Source: Powellomyces hirtus
Lineage: Eukaryota > Chytridiomycota > Chytridiomycetes > Spizellomycetales > Powellomycetaceae
Assembly (NCBI GenBank): GCA_025526995.1
Contig: JAHLKG010000020.1
Span: forward strand, 496,001 to 560,000
Length of the DNA stretch: 64,000 bases
Direction: 5' to 3'
The translations under genes were made by a program, and so were the position numbers. Every line of letters starts with the position of its first letter. The first letter of the stretch is position 1. Positions 44,401 to 56,599 of this stretch are shown one piece after another. The notes under the pieces are model-generated. The model was not told the origin of the DNA and did no database searches. It was given only the letters and a program-made list of their open reading frames with translations.

Positions 44401-46412
44401 TTGTCTGACTCCTTCCTTGGCTAGTTTCCTGGTTTCCGTCATTATAATCTTCCTGCATCGTGTCAGAGAGGCTGGCTGTCTTCGTAAGTCCGCCTGTGAA
44501 GCGTGTCCTTCCCGAACCAAAATCTCACTCATCATTTGTATAGGGAAACCGGACAAGTTCAAAGTGATGGTTGCTTCGATGACAAACGTTGCCGTCGATC
44601 GCATTCTCCTGGTAGAGCATTTGTAAATTTTTTGGGCATCGTTGGTCTTCCCTCTTCTCACTTCAACCGTTTGCAGGAATTGCTGCACCTCAACTTCACC
44701 GACTTTGTACGCGTCGGCAGTCTCAAGAAGATTGCAAAACCCATACTCCCATTCACGGCACAAGCAAAGAACGACAAAGATGGTTCGTTCTCTCGTAGCA
44801 TGCTTTGTCTTTTTCTTTAGCATTCAACTAAGGGGACCCCGCAGATGCCAAGGATTTGCATGATATGCTTAATAGTGAGCTGTCCGTGTCTGAGAAAAAA
44901 GGTAGGTATGATTCAAGTGCAGTCGTGGGAGCAGTTTACTTATCACTGTCTTTGTAGACGTCGAGGACACGATCGCCAAGTTCAAGAGGAACGAAAACAA
45001 GTCCATCGTGGAAAGCTCGTTTCTTGTTGGTGAGGTTTGCGAGAGTAAGCTACTGTGTTCATGACACTTTACTGAATATTCGGCGATAACAGGTGCTACG
45101 TGCTTGGCAACCACCTTCGAAAGCTTTGACTGGTATATAAACACCGTAGTCATTCTTGACGAGTGCAGGTACGTCTTTCTTTTATGTGACTGGCTGGCTA
45201 TACAGTCGTCTACTTCCTAACTCTCTGGCTCAGTCAAATGACGGAGCCCATGTCACTTTTACCGATGGCCCGGTTTGGTGCACAGAAGGCACTTCTCATC
45301 GGAGACCCGCTCCAACTCCCTCCAACTCTCAATACACCCTCAATCGCTACCCACAAAAGCGGGCTCGATCGAACATTGTTCGAACGAATGGCCGACTCTG
45401 GTCACGTCCCGATCCTTCTTCGAACGCAATATCGTGTAAGTAGACTTAGGGCAACTTTTATGCGCGCTCCCTCGTTGTGGTGGGGTCTGAGTAGCGCGGC
45501 TTTTTTGCAGTGCCATCCTGCCATTGCCGCAATCAGCAATGAGCTGTTCTACAAAGGCCAATTGAAACATGGAAAAACGGCCGCCGATCTGCCGCCTTTG
45601 TTTGACACGTTTCCCACACTGTGTTTTGTGGACGTCGCAAACGGAAGCGAGGTATGATGAATCTGCCTTGAAGCGGCCGCGGGCAAGTTTATCTGATGAA
45701 TTGGGTGTAGACGCAAAGGAAAGGCGGAACGTTTGTGAACAATGATGGTATGTGTACAAAAGTCCGATGCGTCCTTCGTTAGGCTTGGCCCATTTCTCAT
45801 CATTCGGAACAGAAGCGCAGCTGGTCATTCGAGTCGCGCGGAAATTGATTGACCGCGGGATGTTGCCCAGTGAGATTGGCATTATCTGTCTATGTAAGCA
45901 TTCCAAGACGCTACTTTTTCCTTCCCCGGGCCGACCTTCTGACCAAAATCTCTTTCCAGACAAAGGCCAGGCCGGCATGATCCACGACGCACTCCGCAGC
46001 GATGGTGTACAGGTCTCAACGTGCGACGCTTTCCAGGGAGCAGAGAAAACAGTCATTTTGCTGTGTACTGTGCGGACGCAGTATGCCGGTTTTATTGACG
46101 AGCCCCGGCGTGTCAACGTTGCATTGACGAGAGCCAAAAGGTACAGGCTCAATTAGCAGATTTATGCGCAATAACAGGGTATCCCTGATCATGGGCCGGT
46201 TTGATAGGCACTTGGTGATCTTTGGGAAGAGACGGCTCCTGGCGGCTAATGAACTATGGGGCAAGATTCTCCGCAACCACTGCTCAGGTATGTGCTGATG
46301 AAGAGCGATTTCCTGGCGGTTGTCTGCAGCTGTGGCTCATCTGTCCGGTTTAAAAGGTGATCGCGCCCTTGCCCCTGCGGATTTCATGCGATTGATCTCC
46401 ACAACAATGTGA
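41474..46412 (+). CDS. ZGRF1-like protein: DUF2439 module plus SF1 (Upf1-like) helicase
   Basis: The first exon begins at ATG 41474 (MTGTKFSALYCSQ). The next exons give KVKPWQDGFVVQDGLR and KVSLFDDRSTPIDTLYDHSA, the DUF2439 module of yeast Mte1 and human ZGRF1. A disordered middle (about 42100-42970) follows, containing two copies of a motif of the form VVRRT-x2-ELL-x-LFG. The helicase shows the Q-motif (FHLNQDQ), motif I GVFGAGKS, motif II DECS (VVILDECSQMTEPMSLL), motif III GDPLQLPP, motif IV TQYRCHP, and motifs V-VI CDAFQGAEK and NVALTRAKR. The last exon likely splices 46288 to 46331 and stops at 46412. Known relatives work in D-loop processing and replication-fork repair with FANCM/Mph1 and RAD51. 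The zinc GRF finger was not found. Not every intron is fixed. Confidence 0.88.
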
Positions 46413-46907
46413 TGAAGGCGTTATGGATCCTACCATGCTAGCTATGCTACGGACGCTTGAGGAATACCAGGGGCCCCGGGGCATGAAAGCGGCAAACCCT
46501 CACCAATATCTCGCTATAAATGTAAATGGACCAAGAGAGTATAGAGGGACCTGTACTTAGAATTTGTAATTCAGACTTTCACGGTGTATTTACCATTTTA
46601 GACATGCTAAAAGCTCTTTGTATTCAAAAGTATGCAGTATCATCTCGCACGCTGTCAAACCCGTCAATGTTTGCGCACGTAAGCGCTTAGGCGTGCGTCG
46701 GGTCACGTGGGCATGGAGGATCCGCCTCACTCCGCCGCTAGCTGTTGATCCCATTCTCATTCTCCTCCTCATTTCACATTCCTTCTATTGCACAGGCAAT
46801 CAAACCAGCGGGCATAAAGGCTCGGGTAGACAAATCGACTGCTGCTGTGATCTCTGGGGACCCCTTCTGTGTGTACTTTGTATTGGCTACTTAGAGTTTG
46901 TCCAAAA

Positions 46908-49380
46908 ATGGCCGAGGCCTCCCCAGATGTTTCGCAGGACCGCGTCGCGGCACTTGACAACCCCGAGGACCCTCCCCCTTTTAATGAGACGGAGGCGAAA
47001 GAAACTATACATCAGTTGGAGAACAGAGTGGCTGGTCTTGAGGCCCAGATCAAGGTAGGAATGTCTGCTAGATGGGGAGAGTTGGGAATCGGCGTGGAAC
47101 GTCTGCTCGAGTGCCAGGAGGTACTGTAAGATTGTGTCTAATCTTTGGATGTGCGCTACTTAGAAACTAACAGAAAAGCATGCGCGGGAGTCGGAAATTG
47201 CGACCGAATCCATCAACAACAAAAACGGTCTAATAGACGTCATGCGAATCAAACTAAATCGCTACGAATTTGCGGTCAAAGAAGCCATTCTGTTTCTGGG
47301 GAAGCCGATGCTGAACTACGAGGAGTGGCTGATGCGGGGTGGAGGCAGTGGAGCCGACGCCTCTGCCGGGAATGGCAACGGGACGTACGACGCTGTGAGA
47401 TCAGAGGTCGGATCGACCGCGAGCAAGACATACTCGATCTCGGAGGTGAAGGTGCTGACGCCCGGGCAAATGGCGGAGAAGCAGCAGGCGCAGAAAGCAT
47501 CGGACTTTGATAGCATGGCTCTGACTGCCCGCGGGCCGGGGGCGGGCCCGCCAAACTTTGAAGTGCAGTGCATGGAATGCATGCGGTTGGCGCTCAACTA
47601 CCTGAAGAATGCCCAGGCGTCCGTGTCGGCCATGTCACCGGGCGGACCCAGGGCGCCGTCCCTGCCAAAGTTGAATGTGGAAGGGTTGGATGCAGATGGT
47701 GCGATAGCCGAGTCGATGATGCTCAGCTCTGAGCGCATGAAGCAGCCTTCGCGGTCACGAGACGCATCTCCCGGGCGGCGCCATCCGTCGACGACCGAAA
47801 AAAGCAGCGGCATGCAGACACCCCCACATGGCTCACAGGCGGCGCTGTTGAGATCTCAGCGATCGTTTTCGGGGGCCTCCGGGCACGACCGGGCATTGTC
47901 AGCTCAAAGAACCGCTTCTGCGCTCTTCAATGCCGCGACTTCCCTCCCCGAAGACGACGAAAGCGACTTGGCGACTAATTTGAAGCGGTCCTCGTTACCC
48001 AGCACACCTACCTCTGGGGGGAAATGCGCCAATTGTCGCGAGACACTGCTGCAACTACACCAACATCAGGAGGCGATTGAAGGTCTGAAACGAGACATCA
48101 CCGACCTCGCTGATGAACTGGAAGAGGAACGGGCCGCGCGGGATCGGCTACAGTCCAGCAAAGACATTCTCGATCAGGAGCTGGAAGAACTGACGGCGCA
48201 GCTGTTTGATCAGGCGAATCGCATGGTCATTGATGAAGCCAAAATGCGAGACCAGCTGGAACAGCATAATCGGCAGCTGCGGGGGGAGCTGGGCGAGGTG
48301 GCGCAAAAATTCCACCGGCGCGACGAAGAACTCCGGGCCCTCAGAGCCGCGTTACGCGCATTGGAGGCCGCCAAACTCCGATCCACATCCCACTCCAACC
48401 TCCCATCCTCGGCCATCTCCCCCACATCCCCGCTGGGGTCTCTCAGCAACCTCACTGGCACAGTCCGCCGCGGGAGCTCCATGCGGCACGGTCCCGCTGC
48501 CATTGGCTCCCCGTACGGATCCAATCCGACGCTCGCGCTCAACTACTATCCCACCCCAACGCTCACCGTTGACGGCATCATTTTTTCTGAATTCCAAGAC
48601 CACGTCAAAGACTCCATGTCAACCGGCGCCCCAGCCGCTTTGGCGTACGCTACCAACTTTGTCAAGCGATGCATGGCAGAAGATATCGAGCCGTGCCTGT
48701 TCTATGTCTACCACCAGGATTCCGGCGGTTTGTTCAAGCAGAGTGGACTGAGCACGTCAGGAAGAAAGAAACTGCTCGACAATGTCATGCGGGGAGCGTG
48801 CGAGATCGGACCCGTATGGTCGTCACGGGAAAGCGTGAACGTCAGCGGCGGGAAATTACCATCAGCAGGACCCGCGTCTCCGTCGACCGCATCGCAACCC
48901 TCATCAACAGCATCGCCGCACTCATCATCATCGTCGTCGCCACATTCCAAACCACCGTCGCAGAAGGCGAAATGCTTGACATGCACCCTCGTCCGTGACT
49001 GCGACTACAAGATCCGATTCCCGCCATTACCCAAAGCGCGAGCGTCCGCTTCGCAAAACAATCTTTCCCCGACGGCTCCTACCGCAGGAGGACCCGAGGT
49101 GGCGTGGCACCCGCTGTGTCGGTTCTGCCGCGATCGCGTCCTGGCGGTTCTAGAGTTCTTTGCCTTCCTGGCCCACATCCGTGACGGGGTCAAGCAGGGC
49201 GCGACCCTCCTGGGCATGTTCCGTCAGGCACTCTGGCTGCGCCGCAGAATGGCAGTGTGCAGAATAGGCAGCACCGCTCTGTTTGAAGGTGACGTGCCTG
49301 CTGCGGGATATGCCACGGGAGGTACAGGCCGCTTTGAGGCAGGAGGAGAGTGGGAGAAATGGGTGCATATAATGACCTGA
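46908..49380 (+). CDS. Sec2/Rabin8-like Rab GDP/GTP exchange factor
   Basis: Two exons (46908-47054 and 47164-49380) join in phase to 787 residues. Residues 25-80 form one coiled coil. Residues about 345-435 form the Sec2p GEF coiled coil (ELEEERAARDRLQSSKDILD, then LEELTAQLFDQANRMVIDEA), which opens the nucleotide pocket of Sec4/Rab8. After a Ser/Pro-rich linker the C-terminal domain (about 480-787) has the Rabin8-type Cys pairs (KCLTCTLV and HPLCRFCRDR). The protein drives delivery of secretory vesicles to growth sites. Exon 2 is unusually long and GC-rich. The gene lies next to the syntaxin gene that acts at the next step of the same route. Identification is firm. Confidence 0.92.
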
Positions 49381-50043
49381 CCCCCTGACTGTGTTCCCTG
49401 CCATTGTTTGATTGCAATAAACAGAGGGGACAGACAGATAGAGAGATGTCGGTGGTAAAGGCTGGTACCAATTGTACATAGATTCATGGAACTTTTTCAA
49501 AATATTCTCCGGGCCGAGGGATCCCATCCATCCGTGAAAATTACTCAGCCCCTCTTTGCCTTTCGCGCATTCTGCTGTCCCACCAGGCACACGCCAAATG
49601 TGGGCAGGGGAGTGCCGTATTGACAGGAAAAACCATGTCAGCTAAAATTGAAGCTCCGGGCGAATATTAAGATAAGCTTGTTTTTGGAAAGGGCTGAGGT
49701 TGAGAAAAAGTTGCGCGAACGCGTTTCCGGTCGTTCGTGGTGGGTGTGGCTGGGGGGACTTGTGGGCTTTTGGCGTTTCTGCGCTTTGCGGCTTGCGCTG
49801 TTTGGTGAGCTCAACGCCAAGAGGAGCCAAGGACGAGCGAACTGAGCTACTTACTGTCACTTTTTAGTTCAAAGGGGAACAAAAACAAACAAAAAGGGAA
49901 CAACCATTCCATAACCCCACTTTGGTTTCGAATTCACGCATACGGAAACAACACGGGCTTCTACAGTTCCATACTTGCACTCTCCATTCTCCCCACGTCT
50001 TTGATATATATCCCTCCCCCGTTCCCGTACATTCCGAACAAAC
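49381..50043. other. intergenic spacer
   Basis: 3' region of the Sec2-like gene and promoter of the syntaxin gene. No gene supported. An ATATAT/TATATATC element lies at about 50004-50012, 30 bp before the syntaxin start, and may be TATA-like or part of the leader. Confidence 0.4.
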
Positions 50044-51289
50044 ATGGTCAGCGTAGACAGATTAGCCAGCCTGCAGGTACAGTACGCTCGTGAGTGGGGT
50101 GGGTCGGGTGTGGCACAGCAAGGCAATGTCTCATTCCACCCTCCTGTTTCTGTTTTTTTCTGGTTTTTTTTTTTTTGCCTATAGAGCAAGCCGCAAGCGA
50201 CCGCGAGTGACATGGAAATGGGCTCAGTGCACACGCTCAACAGCAGCAGTCTGGACCAGTTCCTGCACCAGGCGGAGACTATCCAGCGCGCGATTAGCCG
50301 GATTTCGCGCAACACGGGCGAGATTCGGACGTTGCATCAGAAAGCGTTGTTCGAGACCAGTGCGCAGAGTGGTGAGAGGCGCGACCAAAACGCAACGGGG
50401 ATGAAGGACGTGTGGCGTGATCGGTCCAGAGTGTTTACGTTTGTTTTTGGGTCTGTGGTTTTAGTGTCGATGCAACAGGTGGACCGCCTTACGGACGACA
50501 CGAGCGACTTGATCCAAGACACCCGCCAGCAGATCAAATCCCTGTCGTCCATCCCCGTGTCCTCGTCAACGGACGCGCAAGTGCACAGCACGCAACAAAA
50601 ATCACTCGCGTCCAAACTCATGACGGCCGCGCGCGAGTTCCAGGCCGTGCAGCAGGACGCCCAGCAGGCGTATCGCGGGCAGATGGCGCGGCAGTACCAG
50701 ATTGCGCACCCCGGCGCGACCCCCGCCCAGATTGACAACGCGGTCGAGAACACCAACGGCCAGATTTTCCAGCAGGAGTTGCTGGCGTCCCGCGTGGGCG
50801 AACAGAGACATGCCCTCCATGCGGTACAGACTCGACACGAGGAGTTGGTTAAGATTGAACGCAGCATTGGTGAGCTGTTTACGCTGTTTCAAGACATGCA
50901 GGCTTTGTTGGATGTAAGTTTACCCGAAATGTGTGTTTTTGGGTGATTGGTGATTTGCGTATGTATGTTATGTATTGAACCACGTCTCCCAGACCCAACA
51001 AGTCCAAATCGACACGATCGAACAACACGTGGAAACCACCGACGTGCACGTGCAACAAGGCTCGCAGCAAATGACCAAAGCCATCCGCAGCGCCAAATCC
51101 TCCCGCAAACTCAAATGGATCCTCACCTGCATCGTCGCCGTCATCCTCATCATCTTGCTCGTCGTGCTGCTGCTTAAACTCGGCGTGTTTGAAAGTAAAG
51201 GCAGTGACAACACGGCCGCGCAGCCGACGCCGCCCCCGCCACTCCCCCTCGCTCCCACACCCGCACCCTCTCCGCTTGCTAAACGCTAG
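50044..51289 (+). CDS. plasma-membrane syntaxin (Qa-SNARE, Sso-like)
   Basis: Exons 50044-50076, 50185-50371, 50465-50913 and 50993-51289 join to 321 residues. The intron 50372-50464 is 93 nt with no stop, so it could be read through, but its GTGAGA/TTTTAG ends and the gain of unrelated residues favour splicing. The N-terminal three-helix Habc domain is followed by the Qa-SNARE motif (about residues 200-265) with the central Gln in LFQDMQALLDTQQVQIDTIE. The TM anchor is ILTCIVAVILIILLVVLLLK. A 38-residue Pro/Ala-rich tail follows the anchor, which is unusual because syntaxins normally end right after it. The protein mediates vesicle fusion at the plasma membrane, downstream of Sec2/Sec4. Firm as a syntaxin. 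Confidence 0.93.
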
Positions 51290-52217
51290 ATAGCCCCGCG
51301 GATACCTTAAACCCACCACACACTCGACACCCCCCCCCCCCGCAACCTTGCGTTTGTGCGTTTTTTTTTGTTTTTTTTTTTGCCACCCAGCTACCATCTT
51401 CTTCCTTTATTGCGTGGCATACACTTTTGCATATCGATGACGTGGATTAATAAAAAAACACATCTTGGGAGCGCAATGCGAGTACCTCATCCCGAAGCTG
51501 GAAAATCTGTCTTCATCCCCCACAGTGCTTGCTGCTGCGCCTGTGGCTAGATCACGCAGTCGGAATGTAAGAATTTACTAGGCTAAACTGCAAAAACCAG
51601 TCCAATAAAAACGCGCTCGTCGTAACGTTGTCTGGCCTGTGTAAAAAACAGAAAACAGTTTCTTCCTTTTTTGGTTGCGGGGCATCTCTACCGGGAAGGT
51701 GTCCTATGTCCATGGTTTAGTGGAATTCCTGTAATCCCAACATGGCGGGAACGCGATCCTGCGTCGCCCCCTTTCCGTCCTCCACTGGCACGGCACGGAT
51801 GTCAATTGAGCGCCCGGGTGGGGAGGTTTAGATTAGCCGCTCGGGCGCATCGAGTATCTTGCAACCACGCATACAGGCCGGGTTGGAAAGACAGATCTAC
51901 CCGCCTACCCGCTGGTGAGGCGCCATCTGGGCATCGTGTCCGGATGTTTTGGGACAGATGGGGTAGGGCGCGCCACAAAGAGTCACGCAGTCAACGCAAC
52001 GCAACGTGAGGGTGGGGGGGGGAGGGGGCTTCTATTTAAACTATATGGCGAGAATGGAAAGAAGGAAAAACAAAAAAGATAATTGTGTGTTTATATGCGC
52101 CCCACTTCACATTACAGCCCGTGCAAAACAGAAAAAAAAAACAACGCATTTCCGCAAAGCGAGTGGTATGTTACGTTACGCTACGTTACGCTACACGTTA
52201 AGCTACACACGTTTACG
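51290..52217. other. intergenic region, homopolymer- and repeat-rich
   Basis: Contains poly-C (51332-51341), poly-T (51361-51380), a poly-G run near 52014-52026 and, at its right end, a TTACG-type pentamer array. A tRNA-like stretch near 51710 was examined and rejected. No gene seen. Confidence 0.5.
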
Positions 52218-52225
52218 CTACGCCG
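52171..52225. repeat. degenerate TTACG/CTACG pentamer array
   Basis: About ten imperfect copies of (T/C)TACG and close variants in 55 bp, touching the stop codon of the minus-strand four-TM gene. A microsatellite-like array. Confidence 0.7.
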
Positions 52226-53484
52226 CTTTTGTTTCCGTTCCTTCCCCGCCGCCGCGCGCGCGCCCGCCCAAATCACCCGCGGGCGCGTCCATCGAGAGGC
52301 GGACTGAATCAAACGAGGAGGGCCGATCCCGGGCGATGTTGGTGGTGTGGGGGTCGAGGGGGGGGAGGGCCGAGAGAGTGGTGGTGTGCGGGGACGGCGC
52401 ACGCGTGGATTCAAATGAGGATGCTGCGCGGGTGGGGTTGGCCCAGTCGGGTGTGGCTGTGACGATGCCGAGTCCGAGTGGGGTGGGGTGGGGAGATGGT
52501 GATGTGTGGTGGTGGGTGTGGGTGGAGTCGTGTTCAGCACTTGCTGCCATCTCTGTCTCCTCGTCCAACACGCGATACGCGTCGGCACTCTGCAGCAGGC
52601 GGGCGCGATACTCTCTCACGAGCCTGCCGACCCACCACATCAGATTAAACTGGGCGATCCCGACGGCGACGAGTGCAATGAGTGCGTATGTGACGACGCG
52701 CGGGCACTCGGTCGTGGACAGCGGGTTGCGTTGTTCGCAGAGTGCGATGAGCCGCGTGCGGTGCGTGGCCATTAGGATCGGGGTTGTGAGCGTGCGCGCA
52801 ACCATGAGGAGGAGGAGGAGGGAGTGGAGGTGGGACCAGATGGAGAGAAGGGGGACAGTGTTCTGGACACAAAAAAGGAATTAAAAACTAAAGAGTGGAG
52901 GACGGTGGAGGGGAGCGGTGGCTGCGTGGGTGAGGGTTTGGAGCGACTTACGGTTACTACGCCCACGAGACCGGTGGAGGAAGCGATGACAACGAGCGAG
53001 TCGATGCCCAAGCTAACCCATTTGAGCCAGATCCAGTCTTGCATGAGCGATGTGGCCCCTAATGAAAGCAAGAGGGAAAAAGAAACCCCCCCAGTCAGCA
53101 GTGCATTCATCATAGCGAAACAGTCGTACCCCTATCCCCAACGAGAAGATACGAATACGTACAATCGTTCCTGGTTATCAGGTTCCTCACAATATCAGAT
53201 ATAGCCCAGACCTGGTGGTGTATGACGACGCAAACCAAACAAACCCCATTGGATTAGGAACCAAACCACCTCACGCACGCCAGAGCGCACGATAAAAAAA
53301 AAATGCATAAAATCATCTCAGCAACCCCCCTGCCCCCCCCCCCCCCAACACGTACAATCATCAATCCAGCCAAGAGACACAATCCCAATCGAAGCGGGAT
53401 GCAGCCACAGCATTTGCGGACATTGCGGGGCCGGTGCGGGAGAGAAGAAGACGGAGCGTTGCGGTTCCTGACTAGACGACCCAT
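52218..53484 (-). CDS. four-TM membrane protein, unknown family
   Basis: Four exons (53484-53356, 53211-53163, 53058-52952, 52862-52218) join in phase to 309 residues. The start gives a basic, Cys-containing N-terminus (RNVRKCCGCIPLRL). Helices are near residues 29-47, 72-95, 105-123 and 148-172. A cytosolic tail of about 135 residues, rich in His, Thr, Ser and Pro, follows. The layout recalls tetraspan proteins of Mucoromycota and chytrids, but it lacks the tetraspanin CCG-loop (its CCG precedes TM1), so I give no family name. The last exon continues to the TTACG array. Confidence 0.7.
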
Positions 53485-54462
53485 GGTCGTGGGGGGAGGG
53501 GGAAGGGGGTGAGAGTGTGTCTTGCGGGGGTGCGATGCGTCTGTAGTGCCCGCCCGTACTGCGCTTCTCAAGGGATCGCGGCTGGTTATGAATGCACGAA
53601 GGAGTGTATGTATGTATGTAAAAGTGCTGTGAGATATTTGTTGCAAAGTATGGTTTGCTGTGTGCGATGAATGTATGTATGGGTATGTATGTATTGTCCG
53701 TCAGCCCGTTGACGGGTTTGGGGGGGTATATACTGCACTGGTTCAGTTTTGGAGGAAGCGCGGAGAGACGAGTGTGGCGGTGCAAAGTGTGAGAGAAAGT
53801 GAACACCTCAGCCGCACGTCTCACACTTCTCAGCCACATCTCACACGCGAACGAAAAACGCGCCATAGACTTTTGAATTCGGACGGTCTCAACACGATTT
53901 TCTCAGGGGAGAGGAGGCTCTATTCCGACGACTACCGGAGCTACGCGTATTGTGATGAGAGCAGCAAAAGGAGCTCTTACGCTCGTAAGGCCGTCCGGGG
54001 ACATTCCCCCACAGTGACTCTGTGGTCAAAGACTTTGCTGGTTCTGCCAAGCGTGTGCTGGAGGTTAACGGAGATCTGCAGCATATATGACCGTGGCCAA
54101 CCCACGGCGGTACGGGAGCTGGGTCACATTGAGAACATGCGGGCGCGGTTGTATGCCAAGGTTACGAATGAAGGGCAAACTGATTCTCCATGATAGCTGT
54201 AACGCCATTTATCAGAATCTGGGATGATGAATTGCAAAAAAAAAAGCCCTTTCGTACTCGCGAGATATAATATAGACTGTTATTGTCGTATTACATAGGT
54301 AGATGCGAGAGTACTTTGGTATGCTAGAACATTCCATTCAGCAGACTTGTAAATGTGCAGCGAGTGGTCTGCTCTGCTTTCTTTTGCCAATTGATTCATA
54401 GTTTTTGCGTTCTCGTGTCAGCGTGAGGCACAAGGACGGATTCTGCTGCTGCTGCTGCCTGT

Positions 54463-54495
54463 CTGTCCCTCTCTCTCTCTCTCGCTCTCTCTCTC
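54463..54495. repeat. CT microsatellite
   Basis: Pyrimidine run of CT dinucleotides with two interruptions, preceded by GCT trinucleotides. Confidence 0.9.
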
Positions 54496-54525
54496 AAGTA
54501 CCCACACCACCCTTCAGATACCGAC

Positions 54526-54545
54526 AATACAATACAATACAATAC
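54526..54545. repeat. (AATAC)4 pentanucleotide microsatellite
   Basis: Four perfect AATAC units. Confidence 0.95.
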
Positions 54546-55182
54546 GCTGTTGTTCGATGTAAAATGCGGGTCACGTGGATTGGATGGGGAGGGAGTTCCA
54601 TGGGGTTCCCGGTTCGGAAACAGCCAGCAATCCCACCCACCCACCTCTGCAGACCAATCAATATCTCATTGAACACTCCACATGTGCTTTTCCTGTTTCG
54701 TGTGCAGTCTGCCGAGTTCCGTCGTAGACCGCATCTACAACGGCCCCGAAGATGCAGATGGTACCCCGCATGAATGTGCCCGCACGCGACAAGCGTTTCA
54801 TGGAGGCCCGGCTGTGCCCTTCTGGCAGACGGAACTGTGTCCATGTCAGGTAGCCAACACAGCGACGCGTGGGGCACTAACATGTCACCCGTTCTGCGAA
54901 CGAGAGCAAACAAGGAACACTATCCGTCTGACGATGGTTGGAATTCTTGGAAACCCCCCACACGCGTACCTAGGCATCTGGGATCGCCCCTTCCGGACCT
55001 TGTGGTCCAAAGGAAGAATACGCCATAAAAACGTACGACGTCGGGTTTTTAGAAAACGGCGACCCGGACAAAGACAAAGAAATAGGGATTTCCGTGCACT
55101 CGGTTTGCGGCAATCTGCTGTTGGAAGCCTTGAAAGAGAGAGACGATATAACTGGCCGGCGACGTCTTCCTTTGGTTGTGCG

Positions 55183-55819
55183 ATGACAATCTCAGCAAGG
55201 GGAAATCCCAAAAATATCGTACAAGTGGAGGATTTGTATGGAGACGTTGAGAAATTCCAAGGTCAATGGTTCGCCCTCCAAAAGGGGTACGAATGGGTGA
55301 CCCGCCCCATCCGGATCCCATTCCGCCCATTCCGTTTTTTCGTGCTGCAAGGGGAAGGAACGGAGCAAGGGCATGCCAAGGGCGAATCAAGAGCACCCAG
55401 TTTTTTTCCCGGTCTTCCTATGGATGTCGCTGTTATGATACTGGAGTTGCTAGATCCCCAGGATCTGCTGAAATTGGAGTTTGTGAACAAAGCCATACGA
55501 AAGTTTACTGTTATCTCGAGAATATGTTCCGTTTTGGAAATCACAATGTCGTCCGTGGATACCTGACATTGAGGAAGCCATAGAAGCTGACGATGGAAAG
55601 ACATTGCAGGATGTCGATTGGGCAAAATTGTACACATTTTGGTATCCGTCTCGTCCCAACGCGCGTAACCGTGGACGCATCATGGAAGCTATCGAATCCA
55701 TTTTGGACGAGGCTGCGCAGCATGACAGAAAGCGAAGGAATCGAATTGCAAGTAGGATTTATAGGGCCGGTGGTCGTCACGCCGACAGGGTCCTGATAAG
55801 AAAGCCAAACAAATCATGA
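55183..55819 (+). CDS. F-box protein with a frame discontinuity
   Basis: From ATG 55183 one frame runs through an F-box (FFPGLPMDVAVMILELLDPQ, about residue 80) that ends KFTVISR and reaches a stop at 55566. The next frame over continues the protein (EYVPFWKSQCRPWIPDIEEA from about 55515, then DVDWAKLYTFWYPSRPN) to a stop at 55817-55819. The switch point (about 55505-55520) offers no plausible intron. It is therefore a one-base indel in the genome, an assembly error, or a decayed copy. The upstream 5' limits are also uncertain and earlier exons may exist. The F-box suggests an SCF substrate adaptor. The tail is basic. Confidence 0.45.
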
Positions 55820-56599
55820 AGAGTTGTCTTGATAGTCAGTAAGCTTTCGCTTAGGGATGTGCTCGTGTGTAGAGTTACAGCGCAGCTAGAAAAGCAGGAA
55901 TGTGCGGATTTGGGCAATAAACTTTATATTGGAATCCAGAATGGCCAAACCCCCCCCCCCCCCCAAGAAGCAACTCCCAAACCGCAATACATATTCATGC
56001 GCAAGAAGAAAAAAAAAACAGTCTCACGGCGGCAGTGCGAAACACAACACATTCATGTGGGCGAAACCGAAGCCAAGAGGGTTAGTCTAGTCTGTTTGCA
56101 AGGGATTGTGCTCTCTTTTATTGTGTTTTCATTTCATAGCCCGTCCTTTGTCCTTTTTATTTTCGGCGGGCAGCTTTGATGCAACGGAGACCATTTTTCT
56201 TGTGATTTAGTTACTGGGCGCTTTGTTTAACTTTTGTTTGGTACGAGATGTAGCGAACGAGGGGGGGCGGGACGCGTTGTGTCTGTCTCCCTTCCGTCTG
56301 CATTTCTGTTTACTACATTCCGACGCATTGCCTGATAGAGGACGTCAGGCGACATGTCAGGGCAGTGCGGGATTTTGGGAGACCTTTTCTCAACGCAGCC
56401 TCTTGGCTCTGGAGTGCTGCAACATCACGTCTGCCTGGCATTATTTAACCCATCAATATTGCGTATGGCATAGGGGGCTCACTTTTGGTCACTTTTGGTC
56501 ACGACCATCATTCGATTCGCAAATAACGAAATGACCGGAAATACCAGGAGCGGAGAACGCCAAGTTTCTATCTGATTACGGAATGGGGCAGACCTTACA

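Larger units (their letters stand above)
53485..55182. other. repeat-rich intergenic region, possible 5' exons of the F-box gene
   Basis: Holds (TATG)n at 53605-53620 and 53669-53694, GCT repeats at 54441-54457, a CT-rich microsatellite (54463-54495) and (AATAC)4 at 54526-54545. A plus frame at 53660-54193 has no recognisable domain. Between about 54960 and 55180 a plus-strand frame (AIKTYDVGFLENGDPDKDKE) behind an AG acceptor looks coding and may be an upstream exon of the F-box gene. Confidence 0.45.

Noticed and set aside
51705..51775. tRNA-like stretch (box A-like GGTTTAGTGG)
   Set aside because: No matching box B, no closed acceptor stem and no proper anticodon stem.
53660..54193. 177-codon plus ORF
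   Set aside because: Begins in a TATG microsatellite, has no domain, and its composition looks random.
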